Origin: Reyranella sp. CPCC 100927
Lineage (GTDB): Bacteria; Pseudomonadota; Alphaproteobacteria; Reyranellales; Reyranellaceae
Direction: 5' to 3'
Length of the DNA: 64,000 nucleotides
Assembly: GCF_007859315.1 (NCBI RefSeq)
Contig: NZ_VOHA01000015.1
Coordinates: forward strand, 1 to 64,000
Position 1 is the first letter of the stretch. Each line of letters opens with the position of its first letter. The translations under genes and the position numbers were made by a program. The notes below the pieces were generated by a model. The model saw only the letters and a program-made list of their open reading frames with translations. It made no database searches and had not been told where the DNA came from. Shown one piece after another: positions 27,939 through 37,528 of the stretch.

Positions 27939-28085
27939 GGGTTATTCCCCCGGGCCGGGGCGGCGCAGCCACGTGGACGTGATGGGCCGCCCCTGCTATG
28001 CGAGGGGCTGGAGCACAGTCCCGCCCCATTTCCCTTGCAGAAAGCCGGCGGGATTTCCGACAGATATGGCGCGGAGCACGTGCGC

Positions 28086-29951
28086 ATGAATGCCAAGGCG
28101 GGACGTTTTCTGGTCGTCGCTTCCTTCGTCACGCTCGCCCTGGGGGCGGCGGCCGTGATCGCGGTCGACCTGGTACGGCGAGAGTATCCGGCGCTGGCGC
28201 AGTCGGGGCCGGGGCGGGGCAGCGGCGATCCGCCGGCCCGGGGCCGCATGGCCCGCAGCATCGATGGCCTTTACCTGTCGGCCCGTGTCGCGGAACTGGG
28301 CAAGGACTATGAAGGCGCCCTGGCGCAGGTCGAGCAGGCTTTCCGCCGCTCCCCCGACGATCCGTACGTGCAGCTGCTGACGTTCCGTTTGCGCCTGCTG
28401 GCCGGCAAGATACCGGCTGCCGCCGAACTCGCGTCCAAGGTCCTGCCGACCAGCGCGAACGAGGGACAACCCGCGTCGAGCGAAGGCCTGCCGAACCTGA
28501 CCTTGGCGGTGATGGCCATCCGCAAGGGTGACTTCAAGGCCGCCGAGTCCTACGCCGCCAATCTGGGCGACGAAGCCTCCACCGGCCTGATGCGTCCGAT
28601 CATCGAGGCATGGCTCAAGGTCGCCCAGAAGGACTTCGAGGCGGCGCGCGGCCGGCTCGAAGCGGCGCGGCCCGACGACGAAGCGCTGATGGGCATGTTC
28701 CGCATCCATGAAGCGCTGATCGACGAGGCCGCCGGCGACCGCGAGGCGGCGGTGCGCAAACTGCGCGAAATCGTGAAATCGGACGAGCAGGCGCCGCTGC
28801 GTGCGGTCATGGTGTTGGCAGGCGTGCTGCGCCGGGCCGGCAAGACCGACGAAGCGCGCGAGATGCTGCGCAAGTACGGCGAGGCCAATGCCGATGCCGT
28901 GGTGCTGGACGGCCTGATCCGCAACGATTCGCTGCCGCGGCAGCCGACGGCGGCCGACATGATCGCCGACATCCTGCTCGATATCGGCGGCGCCATTGCC
29001 ACTGCCCAGCGCGAGAACGCCGGTGATCTCGGCCTTGTCTTTACGTGGCTGGCGCTTGAACTGTCGCCGACGTCCGACAACGCCCACCTGCTGGCCGCCG
29101 ATCTGCTCGAGGGCTTGAACCAGCCCGAGAAGGCGATCGCCCAGTTGACCGCCGTCGACAGCGCCTCGCCGCTGCAGTGGCGGGCCCGCATGCGGGCCGC
29201 CGCCCTGCTGGCGGAGGTCGGCAAGGTCGACGACGCGGTGAAAGGCCTGCAGGCGATGGTTGCCGAGCGGCCGGAGCGGATCGATGCCGCCGCGGCGCTG
29301 GGCGACCTGCTGCGCGGCAAGGAGCGCTTCGCCGAGGCGGCGAAGGCCTATGACACGGCCGTCGACCGGCTGCACAAACCCGAGGATCGGCATTGGGCGC
29401 TCTTTTATGCGCGCGGCATCACGAGGGAGCGCATCAAGAACTGGCCGGCCGCCGAGTCTGATTTCCGTCGCGCCCTGTCCATGGTCCCGCCGGTCGATGA
29501 ACCCAAGCGGCGCAGCCGCGGTTTCGTCCTGAACTACTTGGGCTATTCGTGGATCGACCAGGGCGTGAACCTCGACGAAGGCCTCAAGCTTCTGATGGAA
29601 GCCGTCGAGTTGGTACCCAACGACGGGGCCATCACCGACTCGCTGGGCTGGGCCTACTATCGTCTGGGGAAATACGACCTGGCCGTCGCCCTGCTGGAGA
29701 AGGCCATCCAGCTCAAGGCCGATGACGCAACCATCGTCGAGCATCTCGGCGATGCTTATTGGCATGTCGGCCGCCAGCGCGAGGCGCGGTTCCAGTGGGA
29801 GCGGGCGCTGCGCCAGAAACCCGAACCCGATCGCGTCGAGCCGCTCAACCGCAAGCTCGCCGAGGGGCTCACCAAGGAACTCGATCAGCCGACGATCATC
29901 AGGTCGCCGGCGGAAGCACCGGCGGCGGACAAGCCGGCCGAGAAGAAGTAG
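28086..29951 (+). CDS. TPR-repeat protein with N-terminal membrane anchor
   Basis: A 621-residue protein. An N-terminal membrane helix (RFLVVASFVTLALGAAAVIAVDLV) is followed by tetratricopeptide units through most of the length, with clear examples at LYLSARVAELGKDYEGALAQVEQAF and YDLAVALLEKAIQLKADDATI. Repeat-rich, soluble and probably periplasmic. The start at 28086 was chosen because it places the anchor at the N-terminus. Function unknown; TPR proteins act as scaffolds. ispE begins 43 bp downstream and this pairing is seen in other alphaproteobacteria. Confidence 0.8.
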   Translation: MNAKAGRFLVVASFVTLALGAAAVIAVDLVRREYPALAQSGPGRGSGDPPARGRMARSIDGLYLSARVAELGKDYEGALAQVEQAFRRSPDDPYVQLLTFRLRLLAGKIPAAAELASKVLPTSANEGQPASSEGLPNLTLAVMAIRKGDFKAAESYAANLGDEASTGLMRPIIEAWLKVAQKDFEAARGRLEAARPDDEALMGMFRIHEALIDEAAGDREAAVRKLREIVKSDEQAPLRAVMVLAGVLRRAGKTDEAREMLRKYGEANADAVVLDGLIRNDSLPRQPTAADMIADILLDIGGAIATAQRENAGDLGLVFTWLALELSPTSDNAHLLAADLLEGLNQPEKAIAQLTAVDSASPLQWRARMRAAALLAEVGKVDDAVKGLQAMVAERPERIDAAAALGDLLRGKERFAEAAKAYDTAVDRLHKPEDRHWALFYARGITRERIKNWPAAESDFRRALSMVPPVDEPKRRSRGFVLNYLGYSWIDQGVNLDEGLKLLMEAVELVPNDGAITDSLGWAYYRLGKYDLAVALLEKAIQLKADDATIVEHLGDAYWHVGRQREARFQWERALRQKPEPDRVEPLNRKLAEGLTKELDQPTIIRSPAEAPAADKPAEKK

Positions 29952-29994
29952 TGCCGCTACCGGGGATGACGGCCGTGATCCGTGACGCGCGCCG

Positions 29995-30870
29995 ATGATC
30001 GCGCGCAACGCGCCGGCCAAGGTGAACCTCTATTTGCGCGTCGTGGGCCGCCGCCCCGACGGCTACCATCTGCTCGACTCGCTGGTGGCCTTCGCCACGG
30101 TGGCCGATCGGCTCGAAGCCGACACCGCCGATGACCTGTCGCTCGCGCTGGACGGCCCCTTCGCCTATCCGCTGGCAGTCGAGACAACCGACGACAATCT
30201 GGTGCTGCGTGCCGCGCGCGCCCTGGCTGCCCGACTGGGGATCACGCCCCAGGCGCGCCTGCGATTGACCAAAAACATCCCGATCGCGGCCGGCCTGGGC
30301 GGCGGCTCGGCCGATGCCGCCGCGACGCTGCGTGTGTTGAACGCCCTGTGGCGGGCCGACCTGCCGGAGAGCGAGCTCGTCGCCATCGCCACCGGCCTGG
30401 GTGCCGATGTGCCGATGTGCCTGGCAGGCCGTACCACCACGGTGGCCGGCATTGGCGAGGAGATCGGCCCGGCGATCGGCTTACCCGAGTGCGGCCTGGT
30501 GCTGGTGTATCCGATGGCGCCGCTGGCGACGGTCGCGGTCTTCCGTGCCAACGCCGCCCGCATCGGCGTCGCGCCGGCCACCGCGCCCCTGCCGATCACA
30601 CGCGTGCCGACGACGGTTGCCGCGTTGGCGCAGGCCCTGACCACACGCGGCAACGATCTGACCGACGCGGCGCTGTCCCTCATGCCGGAAATCGGCACCA
30701 TCCTGGCGACCCTGCATGCCACGCCAGGATGCCGCTATGCCGCGATGAGCGGCAGCGGCGCCACATGCTTCGCGCTGTTCGACGATGTGCTGATGGCCGA
30801 AGCAGCACGGCTGGACATAACGCAAGCCAATCCGCGCTGGTGGACCTACAGCGGGACGTTCCTCCCGTAG
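29995..30870 (+). CDS. ispE: 4-diphosphocytidyl-2-C-methyl-D-erythritol kinase
   Basis: IspE phosphorylates CDP-methylerythritol in the non-mevalonate isoprenoid pathway. The 291-residue GHMP kinase begins APAKVNLYLRVVGRRPDGYH, with the substrate Lys9. The ATP loop is PIAAGLGGGSADAAAT (96-111), GLGADVPMCLAG holds the catalytic Asp, and the third motif AAMSGSGATCFALF is near the C-terminus. Length and motif order are standard. It follows the TPR gene by 43 bp and converges with the Sel1 gene. Confidence 0.95.
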   Translation: MIARNAPAKVNLYLRVVGRRPDGYHLLDSLVAFATVADRLEADTADDLSLALDGPFAYPLAVETTDDNLVLRAARALAARLGITPQARLRLTKNIPIAAGLGGGSADAAATLRVLNALWRADLPESELVAIATGLGADVPMCLAGRTTTVAGIGEEIGPAIGLPECGLVLVYPMAPLATVAVFRANAARIGVAPATAPLPITRVPTTVAALAQALTTRGNDLTDAALSLMPEIGTILATLHATPGCRYAAMSGSGATCFALFDDVLMAEAARLDITQANPRWWTYSGTFLP

Positions 30871-30872
30871 CG

Positions 30873-32027
30873 CTACTTCTTCTTGGCAGCTTCGACCTTG
30901 TCGCGCAGAGCCTCGGCGAGCGCCGGCGAGGGCTCGCCCGTTTCCGGCATGCCCGCCGAGCGCTGGAACGACTTGATCGCGGCACGGGTCGCGGGGCCGA
31001 TGGCGCCATCCGGCTTGCCGTTGTACAGGCCCAGCGCCGACAGCAGCTTCTGGATATCGGCCAACTGCTCCTTGGGATCGCTCGGCGCTGCCGGCGGCGT
31101 CAGGACCGATGCCGGGGGCGGCTTGGGGCCGGATTTGATGGTGTCGACGATCAGGCGGAATTCCGTCTCGCCCAGGGTCTGCGCACGCTGAAGATCCTCG
31201 GTCGGCAGGATCAGCTGCAAACCGGTCATCTTCTCTTCGGCCCGCTGCGCCAGGTTGCTGTGCTGCGTCATCGGGCTGGCGCGTTGGAATTGCAGTGCCA
31301 TGGCGTACCAGACCACGGCCCGCACCAGGTCCCGATCAAACCCCTGCACGCCCGCTTCGTACATGTCCCCGAGCGCGTACATCGAGGCACTCATGCCGTT
31401 GCGCGCCGAGGCCAGCAGCAGTTCGCTGGCCCGCTTGTGGTCCGCCGGTACGCCGACACCCTCGCGGTACATCAGCGCCAGGTTGTGCATCGCCATCGGC
31501 ACGCCCGCGGCGGCCGCCTTGGTGTACCACGCCAACGCCTGGGCCGGATCCTGCTTCAGCACGATGCCGCGCTCATACATGACGGCGACGTTGTACATGG
31601 CGCCCGGCGCGCCGCGCTCAGCCGCGCGCTGCAGCCACTGAGTACCCTCGGCCGGGTTGACCTTGACGCCAGCGCCTTCGAGGTAGCGCCGTCCCAGCTC
31701 CTCCATCGCATCGGTTTCGCCGGCTGCCGCGCGGCGCTTCACCAGATCCAATGCTTCGTCGGTGATCGGACCGGTGCGTGGCTGCAACGGTGGTCCGCTG
31801 ACGGCGGGAGCCGGTGCCGGCGCTGGCGCGGCGGGCGGCGGGGTGGTCGTTGGCTGTGCCTGCAGCTCATGGTGCGGCCTGAAGGCCGACCAGGTGGATG
31901 CGCCGGCGGCGACGACCGCGATCAGTCCGGCGAGGGCGGCCATGCCGCGCGATGTCCTGGGTGCCGACAACGGCTGTGCTTCGGTGATCACGTCGGTCCT
32001 GTGCTTGATCGGCATTCTGTAGGTCAT
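30873..32027 (-). CDS. Sel1-repeat protein with peptidoglycan-binding domain
   Basis: A 384-residue envelope protein. A membrane helix (MAALAGLIAVVAAGASTW, about 29-46) anchors it, then a Pro/Ala-rich linker (66-84), then tandem Sel1 units such as AMEELGRRYLEGAGVKVNPAEGTQWLQRAAERG in pieces, and a C-terminal PG_binding_1 module (DIQKLLSALGLYNGKPDGAIGPATRAAIKSF in pieces) near residue 330. This fits a periplasmic scaffold at the cell wall. It converges with ispE, whose stop is 2 bp away, and lies 28 bp after the haem A synthase gene. Confidence 0.82.
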   Translation of the reverse strand: MTYRMPIKHRTDVITEAQPLSAPRTSRGMAALAGLIAVVAAGASTWSAFRPHHELQAQPTTTPPPAAPAPAPAPAVSGPPLQPRTGPITDEALDLVKRRAAAGETDAMEELGRRYLEGAGVKVNPAEGTQWLQRAAERGAPGAMYNVAVMYERGIVLKQDPAQALAWYTKAAAAGVPMAMHNLALMYREGVGVPADHKRASELLLASARNGMSASMYALGDMYEAGVQGFDRDLVRAVVWYAMALQFQRASPMTQHSNLAQRAEEKMTGLQLILPTEDLQRAQTLGETEFRLIVDTIKSGPKPPPASVLTPPAAPSDPKEQLADIQKLLSALGLYNGKPDGAIGPATRAAIKSFQRSAGMPETGEPSPALAEALRDKVEAAKKK

Positions 32028-32055
32028 GCGAAGTCCCGGGGGTGGACGCGCGACG

Positions 32056-33159
32056 TTAGCCCGCCCGCGTCGGCACGGCGAGGGCGTTGATCGGCGGCCA
32101 TGCGCGCCGCAAGGTCAGGATCAGCGTGGACAACAGCAGCACGGCGCCGGCTTGATGGACCGTGGCCAGGGCGATCTGCGCGCCGGTCAGGATGGTGCCG
32201 ACACCCAGGCCGAGCTGGATCAGCGCCATGATGGCCACCATGGTCGTGGCGCGCCGCACGGGCGCCGAGGCCTCGATGCGTCGCACCCATACCCACAGCG
32301 CCAGGCACAGCACCACCAGAAGCTTGGCGAGCCAACGATGCGCGAACTGCGTGCCGGTCTGCGTGGCGACGAAATTCAGCCACGACGGCGACAGCTCGAA
32401 CAGCCCCGGCGGCACCCAGTAGCCCGACATGGTCGGGAACGTGGTGTGGATCTGGCCGGCGCGCAGGCCGGCGACAAACGCGCCGAACGTCAGGACGATG
32501 AGCAGCAGGCCGATCAAGACCGCGGCCGCGCGGCCGATCCGTCGGTCACCGACCCGCGGTGTCAGCGGCTGAGACTGCAGCAGGCCAAGCGTGAGCCAGA
32601 GCATGTAGGCGTAGAGGCCGACGGCCAGCACCAGGTGCATGGCCAGCTTGTAGTGGCTCACGGCGGGCGCGTCCTGCAGGCCGCTGGCCACCATGATCCA
32701 CCCCACCGCGCCTTGCAGGCCACCCAGCAGCAGCAGCGCGATCAGTCGCGGCTTGAGCCAGTTGGGCACGCGATGCCTGACGAAGAACCACAGCATCGGC
32801 AGGGCAAACGCCAGCCCGATCAAACGTCCCCACAGCCGGTGCAGGTATTCCAGCCAGAAGATCTCCTTGAACTGCGCGACGCTGATGCCCTGATTGACCA
32901 GACGGCCCTGCGGCGACTGGGCGTATTTCGCCAGCTCAGCTTGCCAGGCGGCTTCGCTCAGCGGCGGCAGCCAGCCGGTCACCGGCTTCCACTCCACCAT
33001 CGACAGGCCCGACTCGGTCAGTCGGGTGAGCGCGCCCAGGACGATCATGGCCAGCACCATGGCCGTCACGACGGCAAGCCAGCGACCGATGGCGCGCTCA
33101 TCGGCGCGGCCGGTCGTGGCGATCGCTGGTCTGTCGACGGTCGGCGTTGCCAAGCTCAT
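32056..33159 (-). CDS. ctaA: Haem A synthase (COX15/CtaA)
   Basis: Converts haem O to haem A for cytochrome aa3 oxidase. The 367-residue protein has about eight membrane helices and the COX15 landmarks: VLGALTRLTESGLSMVEWKP near the first helix, EYLHRLWGRLIGL with a haem-ligand His, SHYKLAMHLVLA, ATQTGTQFAHRWLAK and LATVHQAGAVLLLSTLI with the last His. The start is ambiguous between 33159 and 33180. It is divergent from the branched-chain ABC operon. No oxidase genes are nearby. Confidence 0.93.
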   Translation of the reverse strand: MSLATPTVDRPAIATTGRADERAIGRWLAVVTAMVLAMIVLGALTRLTESGLSMVEWKPVTGWLPPLSEAAWQAELAKYAQSPQGRLVNQGISVAQFKEIFWLEYLHRLWGRLIGLAFALPMLWFFVRHRVPNWLKPRLIALLLLGGLQGAVGWIMVASGLQDAPAVSHYKLAMHLVLAVGLYAYMLWLTLGLLQSQPLTPRVGDRRIGRAAAVLIGLLLIVLTFGAFVAGLRAGQIHTTFPTMSGYWVPPGLFELSPSWLNFVATQTGTQFAHRWLAKLLVVLCLALWVWVRRIEASAPVRRATTMVAIMALIQLGLGVGTILTGAQIALATVHQAGAVLLLSTLILTLRRAWPPINALAVPTRAG

Positions 33160-33289
33160 GGCGCGGGTTGTGGGCAGCATGGATCACGGAGTCAACCCGC
33201 GCCAGCGTCGCGGTCGGCCATACGGGAGCCAGGATTGCCCGCCCGGGATGCGGCTTCGACAGCGAGGGATGGTGCCGTATAACCGTCGC

Positions 33290-34177
33290 ATGCTGACGGT
33301 GCAGCTCCTGATCAACGCGCTGGCGCTGGGCGCCGCCTACGCTCTGGTGGCGCTCGGATTTGTGCTGGTGCTCAACGCTGCAGGTGCCGTGAACTTTGCC
33401 CATGGCGATATGGTGATGCTGGGCGGCGTCGCTGCCGTCACGATGGCGGCGATGCTGGCGGGCGCCGGCTGGCGATTGCCAGGCGTGGTCCTGCTGCCGC
33501 TGGTCGTGATGGTCGCGGGGCTGGTCGGTCTCGGTGTTGCTGCGCTGGGATTCTGGCCGCTGCGCGACAAGCCGCCGAGCGCGATGTTTGTCGCCACCAT
33601 TGCGCTCGCCGCCGTCTTCGAGCAATCGGCGACGGCGTTCTTCGGCCCCGAGCCGCGCACCGCGCCGCCGGTGTGGGACGGGGCGCCGCTCATGATCGGT
33701 GGCGTCGCGCTCGGCCGACAACCGATTGCGCTCATCATCATCGCCGGCCTGGCGATTGCCGGTGTCTATGCGCTGCTCGAGCGGACGCAGGCCGGCCGGC
33801 GCTTCCGTGCCGTGGCGCAGGATCGCGACATGGCGCGCGCGCTGGGCATTCGTGCGGTACGCCTGGTCGTGGGTGCGTTCGTGCTGGCCGGTGGCCTGGC
33901 GGGTCTTGCCGGTGCGCTCCTGGGGCATCAGTTCTTCGTCAGTGCCGGTCAAGGGCCGGGCTACATGCTCAAGGCCTACATCGCCGCCGCCGTCGGCGGA
34001 TGGGGCAGTGTGCCGGGTGCGCTGCTGGGCGCATTGCTGATCGCGCTGTTCGAGACGCTGGTATCGGCGGTGTTGTCGGCCGTGTGGGCCCAGGCGCTGC
34101 TCTACCTCGCGCTTCTGGCGATCCTGCTGTGGCGTCCGCAAGGCCTGTTCGGCGAAGTGGTCGGTCGACGCGCGTGA
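33290..34177 (+). CDS. Branched-chain amino acid ABC transporter permease, LivH-like
   Basis: A 295-residue inner-membrane permease with about eight helices. LivH landmarks are visible: ALGAAYALVALGFVLVLNAAGAVNFAHGD at the start and, later, GGLAGLAGALLGHQFF and AVGGWGSVPGALLGALLIAL. The start at 33290 fits the family. A further in-frame ATG at 33269 adds seven residues. The next gene starts at GTGA overlapping its stop by four bases. It leads a co-directional operon. Confidence 0.88.
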   Translation: MLTVQLLINALALGAAYALVALGFVLVLNAAGAVNFAHGDMVMLGGVAAVTMAAMLAGAGWRLPGVVLLPLVVMVAGLVGLGVAALGFWPLRDKPPSAMFVATIALAAVFEQSATAFFGPEPRTAPPVWDGAPLMIGGVALGRQPIALIIIAGLAIAGVYALLERTQAGRRFRAVAQDRDMARALGIRAVRLVVGAFVLAGGLAGLAGALLGHQFFVSAGQGPGYMLKAYIAAAVGGWGSVPGALLGALLIALFETLVSAVLSAVWAQALLYLALLAILLWRPQGLFGEVVGRRA

Positions 34178-35925
34178 GTACGAAGCCATTCGCCGCCATC
34201 ATGCGTGGACCCGCGCCCGTGGCGATCGTGGTCGTGGCGGCTGTTGCCTGGCTGGCCACGACGGGTGATTCGTATGCGATCCGGCTGGCGACGCTGGCCG
34301 GCACCCAGGCGCTGCTGGTCCTGGGCTACCAGCTGGTCTTCGGCCATGCCGGCGCACTCTCCCTGGCGCAGGGTGCGCTATTCGGCCTGGGTGCCTACGT
34401 GGCGGCCATGGTCTCGCTGCAGGCGCCGTGGGGTCTGTCGCTGACGCTGCCGGCGGCGGCGCTGGCGGCGATGCTGGTCGCGGCCGTGGTCGGCGCCATC
34501 GTGCTGCGCCTGGAGACCCACTACTTCGCGCTGGCGACGCTGGCCGTCGCGCAGCTCATCCACCTCGCGGCCGTCAATCTGGAGACGCTGACCGGTGGTG
34601 CCAACGGCTTGCCGGGTGTGCCGGCGGTCACACTGGCCGGCGTCGCACTCGGGCGCGGCTGGCCGATGCTCGTGCTGGCGTGGAGCCTGTTCGCGGCAGC
34701 GGCCTGGGCTGTGGCGCGTGTGCTGGCGGGGTTGAACGGTCTGGCGCTGGACCTCGCGCGCGAGCATCCGTCGGCGGCGCAAAGCGTCGGCATCGATGTC
34801 GGCGCGTTGCGCTTCACGGCCTTCGTCGCCGGCGCCGGGCTGGCCGGCCTCGCCGGTGGATTGCACGCGCATGTCGTAGGCGTAGTGTCGCCGGATGTGA
34901 CCGACATGCCGGTGATGGTGGGTTGCCTGATCGCCACTGTCATCGGCGGCCGCCGTGCCGTGGCCGGTGCGGCGCTGGGTGCCATCCTGCTGACGCACGC
35001 ACCGGAATGGTTTCGGTTCCTCGAGAACCGGCACCTCATCGCCTTCGGCCTGCTGGCACTGGCGATGGTGATCGTGGCGCCCAACGGCCTGGCGGATCTG
35101 CTGGCGACGGCGCGCCAGCGTCTGTGGCCACCGCAGCCGGAGACATCGAACGCTGTGCTGGCACCACCGGCGCACATCATCCGACAGGCCGGGGCGCTGC
35201 GTGTCGCGCATGTCGGCAAGGCGTTTGGCGGCGTACGTGCGTTGCACGACGTGAGCCTGAGCGTGGCACCGGGCGAAGCGGTCGGCGTGATCGGCCCCAA
35301 CGGATCAGGCAAGACGACGCTGCTCAACGTCGTGACCGGCGTTCTGTCCGCTGACGAGGGCGAGGTACGCCTGGGCACCGACTCTCTGCAGCGCAAGCCT
35401 GCCTTCGCGATCGCGCGCCTGGGCATCGCGCGTACCTTTCAGCAGGCCGAGCTGTCGGCCGACACGACGGTACTCGATGCCGTCGCGACGGCGGCGTTCG
35501 CCCGCGCGCCGCGGCCCACGCGCGCGGTGGCCCGCGCCGAGGCGCGGCATTGGCTGATGCGGGTCGGCATCGTCGACGCCGCGGCGTTGCGCTGTGGTGC
35601 GCTGCCGGCCGGGCGGCGGCGATTGGTCGAGGTGGCGCGTGCGCTGATGGTGCGTCCATGCCTTCTTGCGCTCGACGAGCCCGGCGCCGGCCTGTCACGC
35701 GGCGAGCGGATCGAACTGGCGCAGCGGCTGCGCACCCTGCACAGCAGCGGTACGGCGCTTCTGGTTGTCGATCATGACATCGATTTTCTGGCCGCGTGCG
35801 TCGATCGCCTGATCTGCCTGGAGCGGGGGCGCGTCATCGCCGACGGACCCCTGCAAACCGTGCGGCGCGACCCGCAGGTGCGGCAGGCTTACTTCGGCCG
35901 CGACGATGCAGCGGTAGACTCATGA
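34174..35925 (+). CDS. Fused branched-chain ABC permease (LivM) and ATP-binding protein (LivG)
   Basis: A 583-residue fusion. Residues 1-315 are a LivM-type permease (GYQLVFGHAGALSLAQGALFGLGAY, TGGANGLPGV, GVVSPDVTDMPVMVGCLIATVIGGR). From about 340 comes a LivG-type ATPase with Walker A GPNGSGKTT (374-382), the Q-loop FQQAELS, a signature in the LP-x-G form (LPAGRRRLVEVARAL), Walker B LLALDEPGAGLS and the switch VVDHDIDFLAA. The GTG start overlaps the previous stop by four bases (GTGA). Fusion fixes one permease to one ATPase in the complex. LivF follows. Confidence 0.87.
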   Translation: MSTKPFAAIMRGPAPVAIVVVAAVAWLATTGDSYAIRLATLAGTQALLVLGYQLVFGHAGALSLAQGALFGLGAYVAAMVSLQAPWGLSLTLPAAALAAMLVAAVVGAIVLRLETHYFALATLAVAQLIHLAAVNLETLTGGANGLPGVPAVTLAGVALGRGWPMLVLAWSLFAAAAWAVARVLAGLNGLALDLAREHPSAAQSVGIDVGALRFTAFVAGAGLAGLAGGLHAHVVGVVSPDVTDMPVMVGCLIATVIGGRRAVAGAALGAILLTHAPEWFRFLENRHLIAFGLLALAMVIVAPNGLADLLATARQRLWPPQPETSNAVLAPPAHIIRQAGALRVAHVGKAFGGVRALHDVSLSVAPGEAVGVIGPNGSGKTTLLNVVTGVLSADEGEVRLGTDSLQRKPAFAIARLGIARTFQQAELSADTTVLDAVATAAFARAPRPTRAVARAEARHWLMRVGIVDAAALRCGALPAGRRRLVEVARALMVRPCLLALDEPGAGLSRGERIELAQRLRTLHSSGTALLVVDHDIDFLAACVDRLICLERGRVIADGPLQTVRRDPQVRQAYFGRDDAAVDS

Positions 35926-36626
35926 CACCGGCGCTGGAGATTACCGGCCTGTCGGTCAGCTACGGCGGTGCCCGGGCGGTCGATGACGTGTCGCTCACGC
36001 TCCGCGGCGGGCAGGTGGTGGCTCTTCTGGGCGCCAACGGCGCCGGCAAGAGCTCGCTGCTGCGCGCGGTGATCGGGCTGGTGCCGGTGGTCGCCGGCCG
36101 GCTCGTCGTGAATGGCCGCGATCTCGCAAAGCTGCCGCCGGAGCAGCGTGCCGATGCCGGACTGGGTTACGTGCCGGAGGGCCGGCGCGTGTTCGCCGGC
36201 CTGACCGTGCGCGAGAACATCGAGGTCGTCGTCGACGCCGCCGCGCGTCAGCGTGCGGGACGCGTTGCCGACATGCTGGCGCTGTTTCCCGACCTGGCGG
36301 CCAAATCAACCGAGCGCGCCTGGCGGCTATCGGGCGGCCAGCAGCAGATGCTGGCGATCGCCCGCGCCTTGGCACGCAGGCCGCGGGTGCTGCTGCTCGA
36401 CGAACCCTCCCTGGGCCTGGCGCCCCAGGTGGCAGCGACTGTGTTCGCACGCCTGCGCGCCATCGCCGACGATGGCGTTGCGGTCCTGCTGGCGGAGCAG
36501 AACGCAGCGCGTGCGCTGGCGATCGCCGACGAAGCCGTTGTGCTGGCGCATGGCCGCATTGCGCTGGCCGGCGCCGCCAAGACGATGTCGGCTGACGACG
36601 ACGCACTGATGGCCCTGCTGGCCTGA
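35922..36626 (+). CDS. Branched-chain amino acid ABC transporter ATP-binding protein, LivF-like
   Basis: A 234-residue nucleotide-binding subunit. Walker A GANGAGKSSLL, Q-loop/LivF landmark YVPEGRRVFAGLTVRENI, signature LSGGQQQMLAIARAL, Walker B VLLLDEPSLGLAP, switch VLLAEQNAARAL. The ATG overlaps the stop of the fusion gene by four bases (ATGA), so it is translationally coupled. No LivJ/LivK binding protein is encoded here, so the ligand-binding subunit must come from elsewhere and the substrate cannot be assumed to be leucine. Confidence 0.9.
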   Translation: MTPALEITGLSVSYGGARAVDDVSLTLRGGQVVALLGANGAGKSSLLRAVIGLVPVVAGRLVVNGRDLAKLPPEQRADAGLGYVPEGRRVFAGLTVRENIEVVVDAAARQRAGRVADMLALFPDLAAKSTERAWRLSGGQQQMLAIARALARRPRVLLLDEPSLGLAPQVAATVFARLRAIADDGVAVLLAEQNAARALAIADEAVVLAHGRIALAGAAKTMSADDDALMALLA

Positions 36627-36724
36627 CAAGCGCCGCGTGCGGGAGCGACGTGCTTGTCGCCACGCGGCTCGTGATGATACGACGGGTGGCCCGTATCGCG
36701 GGCGTTTGCCCGCCGGACCGTCGC

Positions 36725-37498
36725 GTGATCGACTCTGCCTTGGCCTACATAGCGTCGCTGTTCGCGTCCACGGGCTTTTGGATGCCCGCCGTGGTCGTTT
36801 TCATCGCCGGCCTGATGCGCGGCTTCGCGGGCTTCGGCTCGGCGATGCTCATGGCGCCGGTGTTCGCCGTGCTGTTCGGTCCCACCGATATGATCGCCAC
36901 TGTGGTGGCCATCGAACTGGCCGTCAGCCTGCAGCTGTTTCCCGCCGCGCGGCGCGATTGCGACTGGCGTATCATCGGCCCGATGAGCGTCGTGGCCTGT
37001 CTCGCCATGCCGCTGGGCGCCTGGCTGCTGGCCAGCGTGGACAAGGGCCTCATCGTCAAAGCGGTGTCGGGGATCATTGTCGTATTCGTCGCCATCATGG
37101 CCACCGGCGTGCGTTATCGCGGCCAGCGCTCGGTTGCCGCCGGGATGGCGGTCGGGGCGGTCTCCGGCGTGATGATGGCGACAACCAGCGTCGGCGGTCC
37201 GCCGGTGCTGATGTACCTGCTGGCCGGCAACGATCCCCCGGTGCGGCATCGCGCCAACATCATCACCTATTACATGGCGACGCAGTTCCCACTGATCCTG
37301 ATCATGTTCTGGTATGGATTGGCCGGTGTCGGCTCGATCGCGCGCGGCCTGGTGCTGTTGCCGCTCATGCTGCTGGGCGCATGGGTCGGCCGCCTGCTGT
37401 TCGATCCGCGCAATGAACGTCTCTACCGCAACGTGACGCTCGTCATTCTGTTCGGTGCCGGTGCCTTCGGCCTGCTGCGCGACTGGATCATGGGGTAG
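36725..37498 (+). CDS. Sulfite exporter TauE/SafE family membrane protein
   Basis: A 257-residue permease with about seven helices. The family start is seen in VVVFIAGLMRGFAGFGSAMLMAPVFAVLFGP and the repeat half in SVGGPPVLMYLLAG. TauE/SafE proteins export sulfite, sulfoacetate or other small anions, but the substrate is not predictable. The start is set at GTG 36725. A GTG at 36650 with GGGAG upstream would extend the protein by 25 residues, but that extension has atypical codons and crosses a perfect hairpin (GCGGGC-N4-GCCCGC, 36698-36713), which looks intergenic. Confidence 0.75.
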   Translation: MIDSALAYIASLFASTGFWMPAVVVFIAGLMRGFAGFGSAMLMAPVFAVLFGPTDMIATVVAIELAVSLQLFPAARRDCDWRIIGPMSVVACLAMPLGAWLLASVDKGLIVKAVSGIIVVFVAIMATGVRYRGQRSVAAGMAVGAVSGVMMATTSVGGPPVLMYLLAGNDPPVRHRANIITYYMATQFPLILIMFWYGLAGVGSIARGLVLLPLMLLGAWVGRLLFDPRNERLYRNVTLVILFGAGAFGLLRDWIMG

Positions 37499-37528
37499 GA
37501 TCGTCACAAACTCGGGGAGGAGAGATTG

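Noticed and set aside
36650-36724. Earlier GTG start for the TauE/SafE gene
   Set aside because: A GGGAG precedes it, but the added residues include atypical codons and a perfect hairpin (36698-36713); the family begins near 36725.
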